A stretch of DNA of 55,541 nt from Desulfobacula sp. (lineage in GTDB: Bacteria > Desulfobacterota > Desulfobacteria > Desulfobacterales > Desulfobacteraceae). Positions 24,034-33,168 of this stretch are shown piece after piece (position 1 is the stretch's first letter; every line of letters starts with the position of its first letter). Below the pieces are notes generated by a model, which saw nothing but the letters and a program-made list of their open reading frames with translations, was not told the DNA's origin and made no database searches. The stretch spans positions 1 through 55,541 of the forward strand of contig VMSR01000292.1 in NCBI GenBank assembly GCA_013792075.1. The letters run 5' to 3'. The position numbers and the translations under genes were made by a program.

Positions 24034-25494
24034 TTACGCTTTAGGGTCGTAAAACCGAATCAAATTGCGGCCGGATTCTTTGGCTTGATACATCGCCGTA
24101 TCAGCCCACTTCATGATGTCCTCTTGACTTCCTTCGTGGTAAGGAAAGACGACAACACCAATACTGGCAGTACAATAATGTTCAATTGTTGTTTCCTCTG
24201 TTTCCTCTTGGATCACTTTCAGCACATAGGGGCTACTCAGGGCTAAGTGGATTTTTTGTGCGATGATCCCGGCCTGTTTTTTGGCTTCGGTTTTATCTTT
24301 ATCCAGTTCATTCAGTAACACCACAAACTCATCTCCGCCGAAACGCGCCACAGTGTCTGCCTCCCGCACACAACTGCTAATGCGGCGCGCCACCTCGATC
24401 AACAATAAATCGCCCACGTGATGCCCGTGGCTATCATTTAAGGTTTTGAAGTTATCAATATCCAGGAACATCAATGTGCTGTAACGACCACTCCGCCTGC
24501 AAAGGGCCATGGTTTGGCCCAATCGTTCGTTTAACAGATGACGATTTGGCAACTGTGTCAATGAGTCATGCAAAGCCAGCTTGAGAATTTGCTTCTCTGC
24601 TTGCTTCCGCTCCGTGATGTCCCTCGCTGCAGCGAACACACCCTGCAGCCTCCGGTCCCGATCATAGAAGGTGCTCGCATTGTAGGATACCACAGTTTCC
24701 TTACCTTCCCTGTCGCGCGCCGTGAGTTCGTAATTGGAGACCTTTTTTTTTCTGAGTACCAATTTGATGCCCGCCTCGGCCCGCTCAGGGTCGGTGAAGT
24801 AATTCTTGAACGGCGCACCGATCAACTCGTCACGCGTGCAACCGGTGAGGGCCTCCATCTGTTTGTTGACATCGCTGATGATTCCGGCTGGGTCAGTGGT
24901 CATCAGGGCGTCGATGTTGGATTCGATCAGGGAGCGGGTGTAGAACTGCTGGTCGCGCAGGCGCTGTGCGAGCTGCCTCTGCTCGGCCTCAATCTGCTTG
25001 CGAGCAGTGTTGTCAGTGCCAAGCAGCAGGTAGCCGATAATGGCCCTTTGTGCGTCGTGCAGGGACGTGACCGACACCTCTGCCGGAAAGCGGCTGCCAT
25101 CCTTGCGGATATAGGTCAGCTCGTAGATGTCCTCAATGCCGCGGGATGCCTTGAACACCAAGGCCTCAAAGCCCGGCTGAATCGGCGTTTCGAGTTTTTC
25201 GCTCAACTCCCTGGCTCGGGCAATCAGCTCCTTGGGATCGGAGATGTCGGCCGGCGTACTCTTGTTCATCACTTCTGCGGCCGAGTAGCCCAACATCCGT
25301 TCCGCGCCAACGTTGAAGAGCTGAATGACACCCTTGGCGTCCGTGGCAATGGCCGAAAAATTGCCGCTATTGAAAATCGCCGCCTGCAAAGTTGAAGCTT
25401 TAAGCAACTCCCCCTGGCCTCGTACCTTGCCGACACCATTCACAGGGCTGCCGTCAGGATTCAGAATAGTGGCGGTATGATTTTTTTTGGGCAT
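24034..25494 (-). CDS. PAS-PAS-GGDEF diguanylate cyclase
   Basis: 486 residues, no membrane segment. PAS domain about 35-165 ('FSAIATDAKGVIQLFNVGAERMLGY' start, with PAC 'ELTYIRKDGSRFPAEVSVT'), second PAS about 190-305 ('IDALMTTDPAGIISDVNKQMEALTG'). GGDEF domain about 310-480 with active-site 'RFGGDEFVVL' and 'SIGVVVFP'. It makes cyclic di-GMP on sensing through PAS. Between the GGDEF and the metal-binding 'FLDIDNFK' all signature residues are present. No RxxD I-site could be confidently assigned. Monocistronic, ended by the hairpin at 23915. Confidence 0.92.
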   Translation of the reverse strand: MPKKNHTATILNPDGSPVNGVGKVRGQGELLKASTLQAAIFNSGNFSAIATDAKGVIQLFNVGAERMLGYSAAEVMNKSTPADISDPKELIARARELSEKLETPIQPGFEALVFKASRGIEDIYELTYIRKDGSRFPAEVSVTSLHDAQRAIIGYLLLGTDNTARKQIEAEQRQLAQRLRDQQFYTRSLIESNIDALMTTDPAGIISDVNKQMEALTGCTRDELIGAPFKNYFTDPERAEAGIKLVLRKKKVSNYELTARDREGKETVVSYNASTFYDRDRRLQGVFAAARDITERKQAEKQILKLALHDSLTQLPNRHLLNERLGQTMALCRRSGRYSTLMFLDIDNFKTLNDSHGHHVGDLLLIEVARRISSCVREADTVARFGGDEFVVLLNELDKDKTEAKKQAGIIAQKIHLALSSPYVLKVIQEETEETTIEHYCTASIGVVVFPYHEGSQEDIMKWADTAMYQAKESGRNLIRFYDPKA

Positions 25495-25655
25495 AGCAAA
25501 CCTCTTGGTAAGGATGGATGTATTTGGCAGATCACAAGGCTACAGATACAAACAGCATTGATAAGTCAACTGCTGAACTTTAATTTCTCGCAACGCAGGG
25601 CTATTATCTATAAGATATAGAATATACTTTTTGTCAAGTCAATCCGATTCAAGTC
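25495..25655. other. Promoter region of the diguanylate cyclase gene
   Basis: AT-rich 160 bases upstream of the leftward start, no gene. Confidence 0.35.
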
Positions 25656-25856
25656 AGTAAAAAAAGGCTCTTCACCATTTATTTAGCTATTTTCATCCTT
25701 TTCCTGGTTCTCGGGGTATTTTTATTGCCGGGTTTTGCTCAAACCATCCAAACGAATGTGCACCAGGCCTCTGAAAAAGAGCTTTCCGTTGAATCCATTG
25801 ATTATGGAGGTATTGTCAAGATTTGCATGAGACCTATCTTATCCAATCGATTTTGA
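25656..25856 (+). pseudogene. Remnant of an AsmA-like membrane protein N-terminus
   Basis: An open frame without an ATG reads KKRLFTIYLAIFILFLVLGV, followed by 'FLLPGFAQTIQTNVHQASEKEL' in parts and 'SVESIDYGGIVKI', ending at TGA 25854. A basic start, one membrane helix and a 'SVESIDYG' beta-strand is the style of AsmA/DUF748-type proteins. The frame then stops and no continuation was found, so it is a truncated gene fragment. Low certainty for the family. Confidence 0.35.
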
Positions 25857-25976
25857 CATGGTGCAAAAACCAAGTCATTCAATTCTCAACTCTGTGGCGC
25901 TGATCTTTTCAATGTGGTATAATAACAAGATAAAAATGTTGTGATTAAAATGATCATAAAAGGAGAGATATTGCCA

Positions 25977-26480
25977 ATGCCAGAGACCAGCAACAAATAC
26001 GGATGGGACCCGTCCATGGGGATAAGTCTCTATGACAAAATCCGCCAGGACATGAAGGGCGCCATGCTGCAAAAGGACATCCTTGTTCGGGATACCATGC
26101 GGCTCATCATGGGATCTTTTCCCAGCCTTACCGTAGCCATGACCCTTGAGAGCGGAAAAAAGACCACCCGGGTCAAGAAACCCGAAGAAATCACAGATGA
26201 GGACCTGATGAATATCATCCGAACATTCATCAAATCGGAAAAGACCGTACTTGAGTTCAAAAAGCAGCCATCTTCAGACTATCTGGAACTGCTCAATTGT
26301 TATCTTCCGCAAATGGCAACTTCCCGGGAGATTGAACAATGGGTCCAAGACAATGTCGACCTTGCCCAGTTTAAGACGCCCATCCAGGCAATGGGAACCG
26401 TGATGAAGCATTTTGGAAAACTTGCCGACGGCAACCAGGTCAAAGAAGTTCTTAAAAACATGGGGTCTGCAAAGGCATGA
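25977..26480 (+). CDS. GatB/YqeY-domain protein
   Basis: ATG 25977 is chosen, with AAAGGAGAG about ten bases upstream; a TTG at 25971 is possible, while the ATG at 25941 lies before the ribosome site. The 167 residues match the YqeY fold: '[27 protein letters not shown]', seen here in parts, and '[15 protein letters not shown]' with '[20 protein letters not shown]' at the end. YqeY proteins resemble the tRNA-binding tail of GatB; the role is unknown. The stop overlaps the next start by ATGA. Confidence 0.85.
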   Translation: MPETSNKYGWDPSMGISLYDKIRQDMKGAMLQKDILVRDTMRLIMGSFPSLTVAMTLESGKKTTRVKKPEEITDEDLMNIIRTFIKSEKTVLEFKKQPSSDYLELLNCYLPQMATSREIEQWVQDNVDLAQFKTPIQAMGTVMKHFGKLADGNQVKEVLKNMGSAKA

Positions 26481-26722
26481 CCGCAGGTGAACACCAAGCC
26501 AATAATCCGCTCCACGGAGTGAGTCTGGCCCAGATCATAGACACCCTGGTTGCCCATTTTGGCTGGGAGACCCTGGGAGACCGTGTCAAAATCCGGTGTT
26601 TTACCACTGACCCATCGGTGAAATCCAGCCTTACGTTTCTGAGAAAGACGCCATGGGCCAGAAAAAAAGTCGAAGACTTATACATCAGTGTGCAAAAGAG
26701 TGTATGGAAAAGCTCAATTTGA
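26477..26722 (+). CDS. VF530/DUF2132 family DNA-binding protein
   Basis: 81 residues with the full VF530 pattern: '[22 protein letters not shown]', read here in parts as NNPLHGV and [11 protein letters not shown], then '[20 protein letters not shown]' and '[11 protein letters not shown]'. The family is thought to bind DNA (structure-based). Translationally coupled to the YqeY gene by a four-base overlap. Confidence 0.9.
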   Translation: MTAGEHQANNPLHGVSLAQIIDTLVAHFGWETLGDRVKIRCFTTDPSVKSSLTFLRKTPWARKKVEDLYISVQKSVWKSSI

Positions 26723-26745
26723 TGGGGGAATAAAAGAGATTTCAT

Positions 26746-29214
26746 ATGGATAAAAAGCCGACCCGTGAAGAATTGGAGAAAAGGATTCAGGCCTTAGCGC
26801 AATCGGAATTCGAGCACAGACAGATTGCAGCTTCCCTCCAGGCCGGAAAAGAGCGTTTGAAAGCTATATTATTCGCAATCCCGGGTCCCCTGGTGGTCTA
26901 TAACAACAAGGGGGAACCGGAATATCTGAACCCGGCCTTTTCCGATGTTTTTGGATGGTCCCTGGGTGAATTAAAGGGAAAACAAATTCCCTTTGTGCCC
27001 GATGATCAGATACAGATAACAAATGAGAACCTCAAGGCGCTTTTAAGTTCAGGTAAGCCCGTACAATTTGAGACAGAAAGATTTGACAAAGGCGGCAGTC
27101 GTATAAATGTTATTATAAGTGCGGCCATCATTAAAACCGTCAATGAAGAGATAAAAAATATTGTCGTAAATTTTACAGATACCACTGTGCAAAAAAAAAT
27201 GCAGGAAAAGGTTCAGGAAGCAAGTGATAACTTCAACAATGTCTACAACAACGACTTCAATGCCATATCCATCATTGACGGCAACCGGTTTATCGATTGC
27301 AATCGGGCATTGGTCACCATGCTGAATGCCGGTGACAAGATAAAAGTGTTGAACACCCATCCGTCCATGTTATCACCCGAGATGCAGCCGGACGGCAGAA
27401 CCTCTTTTGAAAAAGCAAATGAAATGATCGCCATTGCCTTTGAAAGAGGGTTTAATAATTTTGAGTGGGTCCATAAAAAAATCACAGGAGAAGAATTCCC
27501 TGTTGATGTGTCTTTGACACGGATAATTTCTGAAGGCAGGCCGGTACTCCATTGCGCCTGGAGAGATCTTTCTGTAGAAAAAGCTATGATTGAAAAGTTG
27601 AGCATCGCAAAAGAGGCTGCAGAGGTTGCGGTTAAAACCAAATCTGAATTTTTGGCCAATATGAGCCACGAGATCCGAACGCCCATGAATGGGATAACCG
27701 GTATGATTGATATGCTCATGGACACAGACCTTACGGATGAACAACACGATTTTGCTTTGTCCGTACAGACAAGTGCCGATGCCCTTCTCCTGCTGCTCAA
27801 TGACATCCTTGACTTTTCCAAGATCGAGGCGGGAAAGCTCGACATGGAGAATATTGATTTTGACCTGAGACCGACCCTTGAAAGTTTAAGTGACGTGATG
27901 GCCCTGAAGGCCAATGAAAAAGGTGTGGAATTCGCATGTCTGATTCATGACCGGGTGCCGTGTTTCCTGAAAGGCGATCCCGGCCGGCTGCGTCAGATCC
28001 TTACCAACCTTACGGGAAATGCCATTAAGTTTGTGGAAAAAGGGGAGGTATCCATTGATGTGGATCTTCAACAGGAGACCGATACATCGGTTACCCTTAT
28101 TTTTAAAGTGAAGGATACGGGAATCGGCATTCCCGCGGGCCAGATGGACCTTTTGTTTGAATCCTTTACCCAGGCCGATGCCTCCATGACCCGAAAGTAC
28201 GGCGGTACAGGCCTTGGACTTACGATTTCAAAACAGCTTTCAGGCCTGATGGGAGGCAAGATAGGCGTTGAAAGCCGGGAAGGTGAGGGGTCGACCTTCT
28301 GGTTCACGGTTGTTATGGAAAAACAGTCCGGACCCGGCGCAAAAGATATTGTCATTCCCGAAGATATCAAAGGGAAAAAAATTCTTGTGGTGGATGATCT
28401 CGCCATCAACCGATTGGTTTTCAAGGAGTATCTAAAATCCTGGGGGTGCCGTTTTGAAGAGGCGGAAAGCGGAGATCAGGCCCTGGCAAAAATCAGGGAT
28501 GCTGTGAAACGGGAAGACCCGTTTATAGTGGCAATAGTGGATATGCAGATGCCTGAAATGACGGGAGAAACCCTGGGGCGAAAGATCAAAGAGGATTCGG
28601 CACTTAAAGAAACCCTCCTTGTAATGGCGACCTCCATGGGACAACGGGGTGATGCAAAGCGGATGGAAGCTGTGGGTTTTGCAGCCTTTGTCACCAAACC
28701 GGTCAAAAAAGCGATTCTTTTTGATTGTCTCCGGTTGGTCCTCGGGCAGACCGCTTCTTGTTCAGAGGATTCTGCAAAGCAGATAATTACCAGTTATACG
28801 GTGGAAGATCGCAGGCGGAAGAAGAAAAAACACCATGGGCAGTTGAGCATACTATTGGCAGAGGACAATGTGATAAACCAGAAAGTTGCCGCGAATATGT
28901 TAAAAAAGATGGGGCATGGGGTCACAATTGTCAACAATGGTAAGGAGGCACTTGATGCATGCCAAAAGACTGAATTTGACATGATCCTCATGGACGGCCA
29001 AATGCCGGTGATGGACGGCCTGGATGCCGCAAGAGCCATTCGGGAAAGGGAAAGAAAATCCAAAATTAAAAGAATTCCAATAATCGCTGTCACTGCTAAC
29101 GCCATGAAAGGTGACCGGGAGAGATTCCTGGCATCCGGTATGGATGATTACATCTCCAAACCAATAAAAATCAGCATGCTTGAAGATGTGATCGACCGGG
29201 TTATGGGGAAATAG
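26746..29214 (+). CDS. Hybrid histidine kinase, PAS-PAS-HisKA-HATPase-REC-REC
   Basis: 822 residues, soluble. Two PAS modules (about 40-150 and 160-285) precede HisKA with '[15 protein letters not shown]' (H308), then HATPase_c with '[17 protein letters not shown]' and '[13 protein letters not shown]'. Two receiver domains follow: D599 in '[10 protein letters not shown]' and D750 in '[12 protein letters not shown]'. No HPt domain is included, so a separate phosphotransfer protein is expected. It starts 23 bases after the VF530 gene with AAAGAGA as a weak ribosome site. The signal is unknown. Confidence 0.92.
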   Translation: MDKKPTREELEKRIQALAQSEFEHRQIAASLQAGKERLKAILFAIPGPLVVYNNKGEPEYLNPAFSDVFGWSLGELKGKQIPFVPDDQIQITNENLKALLSSGKPVQFETERFDKGGSRINVIISAAIIKTVNEEIKNIVVNFTDTTVQKKMQEKVQEASDNFNNVYNNDFNAISIIDGNRFIDCNRALVTMLNAGDKIKVLNTHPSMLSPEMQPDGRTSFEKANEMIAIAFERGFNNFEWVHKKITGEEFPVDVSLTRIISEGRPVLHCAWRDLSVEKAMIEKLSIAKEAAEVAVKTKSEFLANMSHEIRTPMNGITGMIDMLMDTDLTDEQHDFALSVQTSADALLLLLNDILDFSKIEAGKLDMENIDFDLRPTLESLSDVMALKANEKGVEFACLIHDRVPCFLKGDPGRLRQILTNLTGNAIKFVEKGEVSIDVDLQQETDTSVTLIFKVKDTGIGIPAGQMDLLFESFTQADASMTRKYGGTGLGLTISKQLSGLMGGKIGVESREGEGSTFWFTVVMEKQSGPGAKDIVIPEDIKGKKILVVDDLAINRLVFKEYLKSWGCRFEEAESGDQALAKIRDAVKREDPFIVAIVDMQMPEMTGETLGRKIKEDSALKETLLVMATSMGQRGDAKRMEAVGFAAFVTKPVKKAILFDCLRLVLGQTASCSEDSAKQIITSYTVEDRRRKKKKHHGQLSILLAEDNVINQKVAANMLKKMGHGVTIVNNGKEALDACQKTEFDMILMDGQMPVMDGLDAARAIRERERKSKIKRIPIIAVTANAMKGDRERFLASGMDDYISKPIKISMLEDVIDRVMGK

Positions 29215-29277
29215 CCATTCTCATTTGTGCAAAAAATCTGCATAAAGGATGAAACCTTATATTAAGAAAGGAAAATC

Positions 29278-30219
29278 ATGGCCCCAAAAATTCATCTTCA
29301 TTCCATTGCAGCCGGATATTTGTTCGCCCTGGGCGCCACTGCGATCTGGTCGGGAAATTTTATTGTGGCAAGGGGATTAAACGACCAGATTCCCCCTGTC
29401 AGCCTGGCCTTTTTCAGGTGGGTGACAGCCGTCGCGGTCTTTGCCCCCTTTGCCGTCAAGGGGGTGGTAAAAGAGTTGCCGATCATCCGACAGCATCTGG
29501 TTTATCTGGCCATCACCTCTTTTATTGGCATCACCTGCTTTAATACCTTTATTTACGTTGCCGGCCATACCACAACCGCCATGAACATGTCCCTTATCGC
29601 CATTACTTTTCCCATTTTTATTCTGATTTTTTCAAGGGTATTGTTCAAGGAATCTGTTTCCATTAAAAAGGGGATGGGCATTTTTCTTGTGCTCACAGGT
29701 GTTGTCTTTCTCATCACCAAAGGGAACGTGTCCGCTCTGGTGAATATTTCTTTTGTGATCGGCGATCTGTGGATGCTGGCAGCCTCTGTTCTTTTTGCTG
29801 TTTACAGCCTGTTGTTAAAGCACAAACCCGGTGGAATCTGTGTGAATACGCTTCAATTTACCTGTTTTGCCATGGGCCTTGTCTTTTTATTACCGTTTTT
29901 TGTCTGGGAACAAAGCTGGGTCCAGGGTAATCTTTTGAACCACACCACGATCCCTGCCATTCTCTATGTGGGAATTTTTGCCTCCCTGTGCGCTTTTGTA
30001 CTCTGGACCCAGGCTATTGTCACCCTGGGTCCTGCCAAGGCCGGTATGGTCTATTATTCCCTGCCGTTGTTCAGCGGATTTCTGGCCTACCTATTTCTCA
30101 ATGAAGCCATTGGGAAGATTCATTTTTTTTGTCTGGTGCTTATCCTTTCAGGTATCGTGATCACCAACCATGAAGCCCGTCCGGTTGCCCCAAAAGAAAA
30201 GGGGCAGGTGTCACAATGA
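29278..30219 (+). CDS. EamA-family (DMT) exporter
   Basis: 313 residues with ten predicted helices in two EamA repeats: 'ATAIWSGNFIVARGL' at the first and 'YSLLLKHKPGGICVNTLQF' at the second, ending in a basic tail. DMT transporters export small metabolites, amino acids or drugs; the substrate cannot be told. AAGAAAGGAAA precedes the ATG. It follows the kinase gene by 63 bases and may be on the same transcript. Confidence 0.85.
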   Translation: MAPKIHLHSIAAGYLFALGATAIWSGNFIVARGLNDQIPPVSLAFFRWVTAVAVFAPFAVKGVVKELPIIRQHLVYLAITSFIGITCFNTFIYVAGHTTTAMNMSLIAITFPIFILIFSRVLFKESVSIKKGMGIFLVLTGVVFLITKGNVSALVNISFVIGDLWMLAASVLFAVYSLLLKHKPGGICVNTLQFTCFAMGLVFLLPFFVWEQSWVQGNLLNHTTIPAILYVGIFASLCAFVLWTQAIVTLGPAKAGMVYYSLPLFSGFLAYLFLNEAIGKIHFFCLVLILSGIVITNHEARPVAPKEKGQVSQ

Positions 30220-30236
30220 TCTTTTGCCGCCGGGCC

Positions 30237-30791
30237 TTAGGGTTCTGGTGTCAGCATGGCGTCTGATATCCTGTAAAACCCCTTTAAATTTTCCAGCCAA
30301 TACACGTAGAACACTGGATTGTCGCTTGTAAAGGTAATAACCTGCTGCCGTTTTTCCGATGCATAGATAAAATACATTTTTCCGGATTCATCAATCCAGT
30401 ATATCATGGCGGCAAGATTGTTGTTAAGGACGATGAGGTCACCGTTTTGCAAATCATTTTTGTCCACTTGCCTGGTGTTGGACATCAGGTGAAGCATGGG
30501 AAGATAGCCTTTATAGGACAACCCGGCATTTTGGGCTGCCAAAGTGTAGATGGAAAAGAAAAGATAGGAATTGTCAGATGTCTCGGATTGCTGGGGATTT
30601 CCTCCCAGTTCATAGGGAATGCTTATAAACTGGTTTGCAATGACGGGGATGCTTTCCCTGAAAATTTTTTCCTGAACTCCGAAGGAAAGATCAATCGGTT
30701 CAAGGGATTCAATGGTCTTTTCCTGATTTGAACCCAGAACAGAACCAGCACAGCCTAAAATCAATATCGTAATGAACAGAAACTTTTTCAT
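30237..30791 (-). CDS. NlpC/P60-like lipoprotein, apparently inactive
   Basis: 184 residues. Lipobox 'LILGC' with Cys14, so a lipoprotein. The region 'ISIPYELGGN' to 'DNSYLFFSIYTLAAQNAGL' and later 'LQNGDLIVLNN' follows the NlpC/P60 plan 'PYxxGG...DCSGxxxYxY...GDL', but the catalytic Cys is Asn (N74 in TSDNSY) and the His position reads 'AAMIYWID'. So it is a pseudo-enzyme that may still bind peptidoglycan. Transcribed alone, convergent with the exporter gene. Confidence 0.55.
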   Translation of the reverse strand: MKKFLFITILILGCAGSVLGSNQEKTIESLEPIDLSFGVQEKIFRESIPVIANQFISIPYELGGNPQQSETSDNSYLFFSIYTLAAQNAGLSYKGYLPMLHLMSNTRQVDKNDLQNGDLIVLNNNLAAMIYWIDESGKMYFIYASEKRQQVITFTSDNPVFYVYWLENLKGFYRISDAMLTPEP

Positions 30792-30915
30792 GAATTTTTC
30801 CCCTTTGACATGTTGAACACCTGTGTAAATATAGAATATCCGACTGAAAAAGGCAAGAAAGATCGAATGGATTTTATGGGTGTCACATAATTATCTACCC
30901 GGTTTCTGCGGTGCT

Positions 30916-31821
30916 TTATCGTTTCCATGCCTCCAGGCGGACCAGATTTTTTTCCAGGTTTTTTAAGGTTTCAGGAGAGTTGAACAGCTTTTGGCAGAGT
31001 TCACATTTGCCATGGGTTATGATCTGCCGGGCCTTATAGCCGGCAAAGGATGCGATGGGCGTGATCCCCATGGTTCTGATGAGGGTGTACAGCCGGTTTG
31101 TTTCTGTTTTTATAAAAAGGTGTTCCAGGGAAGTGGTGTTCAGGTTTCCCAGGTAAAAAAAGTTGGTTTCCGAAAAATGGCTGCCTGCATCGCAACAGGC
31201 GAACATGTCGAGATCCGGCGTAAGATAGGGGTTCATGTCACAGCAGTTTGCCTGATAATCGGTGCAGATATTTCTGCGTGTAAACGCATTGGCACGACCT
31301 GAATAGATGACCGGTTCAGGGAAAAATAAAACCCCCTGGCTGCGTAAAAACGATTCAAGAAGATCATCTTCCGATGAAAAATCGGTAACAAATGAAATAA
31401 AATAATCTAACCCGTGCTTTTGGCAGCTGTGTGCGGCAGTAACCAGATTGTTTTGGTTTACATTTTTCTGGTGCCACCGGGAACAACTCAATCTCAATTG
31501 ACAGAGCCCGTTCTCTTTCAGCTCTGAAATAAGGGTGTCGGCTGACGCGGCTGTCGCTGCCCAGAAACCATTGGTAACAACCCTTGTATATATCCCCAGT
31601 TGACTGCACACTTTTACAAGGGCTGCAATTTCATTAAAATACAGAAAGGGTTCTCCTGCGGAAAAACTAATTCCGCTGACACCTGCCCGGGCCATATCGA
31701 CAATGATCTGTTTTGCCCTGTTCAGTTCCATTGTCCTGTTGTCCGGCGCCTCATCTGCCGCCACACAGTGTTCGCAGCGAAGATTGCACCGGGTTGAGTA
31801 TCCAAAAGCCAATTTGCGCAT
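30916..31821 (-). CDS. Radical SAM protein
   Basis: 301 residues. 'CNLRCEHC' (C12, C16, C19) binds the SAM [4Fe-4S] cluster, and 'GISFSAGEPFLYF' is the GGEP-like SAM contact. A C-terminal Cys-rich part, 'NICTDYQANCCDMNP' and 'DMFACCDAGSHF' with 'KCELCQ', recalls SPASM-type auxiliary cluster binding, so it may act on peptides or bind a second cluster. No substrate peptide gene was found beside it. Alone in its orientation between two forward operons. Confidence 0.85.
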   Translation of the reverse strand: MRKLAFGYSTRCNLRCEHCVAADEAPDNRTMELNRAKQIIVDMARAGVSGISFSAGEPFLYFNEIAALVKVCSQLGIYTRVVTNGFWAATAASADTLISELKENGLCQLRLSCSRWHQKNVNQNNLVTAAHSCQKHGLDYFISFVTDFSSEDDLLESFLRSQGVLFFPEPVIYSGRANAFTRRNICTDYQANCCDMNPYLTPDLDMFACCDAGSHFSETNFFYLGNLNTTSLEHLFIKTETNRLYTLIRTMGITPIASFAGYKARQIITHGKCELCQKLFNSPETLKNLEKNLVRLEAWKR

Positions 31822-32048
31822 ATATTAAAATGATTCCCATGGGTTTTCATATGAACAGCCATACCAAATTAAACCATGGGGCAGATGATTGCAAGTTTGA
31901 TCTGATTCGAATTTGCAGAGTGTTTAAAAAAGCCATGAAATTAGCGAGTTAATAAAACAAATCATCTTCCTTGACTTTCATAAACACTTTGAATACAAGG
32001 GTCCAAAAGAAAAAAAGACAATGGTTTGTAAAATAAGGAGATAGTTTG
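31822..32048. other. Divergent promoter region
   Basis: Holds the starts of the leftward radical SAM gene and the rightward PLP/Mo operon. TTGACT near 31972 with TACAAG 17 bases later is a weak promoter candidate for the operon; AAGGAG ends 7 bases before the ATG at 32049. Confidence 0.35.
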
Positions 32049-33167
32049 ATGAAGGGAAAACCAGCCATATTACCGGTCCACATGACGGCAACATACAAGT
32101 TCGATTCTTCCGACGACCTGATTGATGTGGTTCAAAGCGGTGAAGGCTATATTTATTCCAGGTGGGACAACCCGTCTGTTAAGGAAGTGGAGCAGGCGGT
32201 GGCAGACCTTGAAGGATTCACCCACGGCATCGGCTTTTCTTCGGGAATGGCCGCCATCAGCACCGCCATTCTCGCCCATGTCACAGCAGGAAACAGGATT
32301 GTTTCCATGCAGGAAATCTATGGGGGGACCTATGAATTGTTCAATGGGATTTTACCAAAATTCGGGGTTAAAACCACATTGATCAATTGCTGGGATATAA
32401 AGACATTGATGGCCGAGATAGAAAAGGGCCTGGATGTCCTCTACCTTGAAAGCCCCACCAATCCGTTGCTCAGAGTGGTTGACATCAGGCCTTTGGCCGA
32501 TGCTGCCCACAAAAAAGGGGCCGTGGTCATGATTGACAACACCTTTGCCTCCCCTATCAACCAGCATCCCATTGATTTTGGCGTGGATGTGGTGATTCAC
32601 AGTGCGACAAAATACCTGGGCGGTCACCATGACATCACGGCGGGAATGGTCTGCTGCAATGGACCCCATTATAAGAAAATCTGGAATTGCAGGAAAATCA
32701 TGGGCGGCACCATGGATCCCATGGCAGCCTTTCTTGCCATGCGGGGAATCCGGACCCTTGAGCTTCGCATCCGGCAGCAGAACCAAAGCGCAATGAAGAT
32801 TGCAAGCTTTCTGGCCGGCCACAAAAAAATTTCCCACACCTATTATCCCGGCCTTGAAACCCACCCGGATTACCCGATTGCCCGGCGCCAGATGAAGGGG
32901 TTTGGGGGCATGTTAAGCTTTATTGTGAAGGGTGATTTTGAACAGACCAAGGGTTTTATGGACACCCTTAAGACCATCCATCTTGCAACCAGCCTGGGTG
33001 GGGTCACAAGCCTGGCCAACCAGCCCATCACCAACACCCATGTGGCCCTGAGTCCTGAAAACAGAAAAAAAGCCGGGGTCAGTGAAAGCCTGGTAAGGTT
33101 GTCCGTGGGGATAGAGGACTGCGATCTTTTGATTGAAGACCTGGACCAGGCATTAAAAGCCGTCTGA
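32049..33167 (+). CDS. PLP-dependent sulfur amino acid lyase (cystathionine/methionine lyase class)
   Basis: ATG 32049 is chosen for the AAGGAG seven bases before; a TTG precedes it by one codon. The 372 residues are typical for the Cys/Met-metabolism PLP family. PLP lysine is K188 in 'HSATKYLGGH'; 'LYLESPTNPL' and 'MIDNTFASP' are conserved, and the C-terminus has 'TSLGGVTSLANQP' and 'VRLSVGIEDC'. The family covers cystathionine gamma-synthase, gamma-lyase, beta-lyase and methionine gamma-lyase, and the sequence does not decide among them. It is the first gene of an operon and is one base from the Mo oxidoreductase gene, suggesting a link between C-S lyase chemistry and a redox enzyme. Confidence 0.88.
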   Translation: MKGKPAILPVHMTATYKFDSSDDLIDVVQSGEGYIYSRWDNPSVKEVEQAVADLEGFTHGIGFSSGMAAISTAILAHVTAGNRIVSMQEIYGGTYELFNGILPKFGVKTTLINCWDIKTLMAEIEKGLDVLYLESPTNPLLRVVDIRPLADAAHKKGAVVMIDNTFASPINQHPIDFGVDVVIHSATKYLGGHHDITAGMVCCNGPHYKKIWNCRKIMGGTMDPMAAFLAMRGIRTLELRIRQQNQSAMKIASFLAGHKKISHTYYPGLETHPDYPIARRQMKGFGGMLSFIVKGDFEQTKGFMDTLKTIHLATSLGGVTSLANQPITNTHVALSPENRKKAGVSESLVRLSVGIEDCDLLIEDLDQALKAV

Positions 33168-33168
33168 T

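Noticed and set aside
24568-25395. Plus-strand frame of 275 codons
   Set aside because: Antisense to the PAS-GGDEF gene; no recognisable features.
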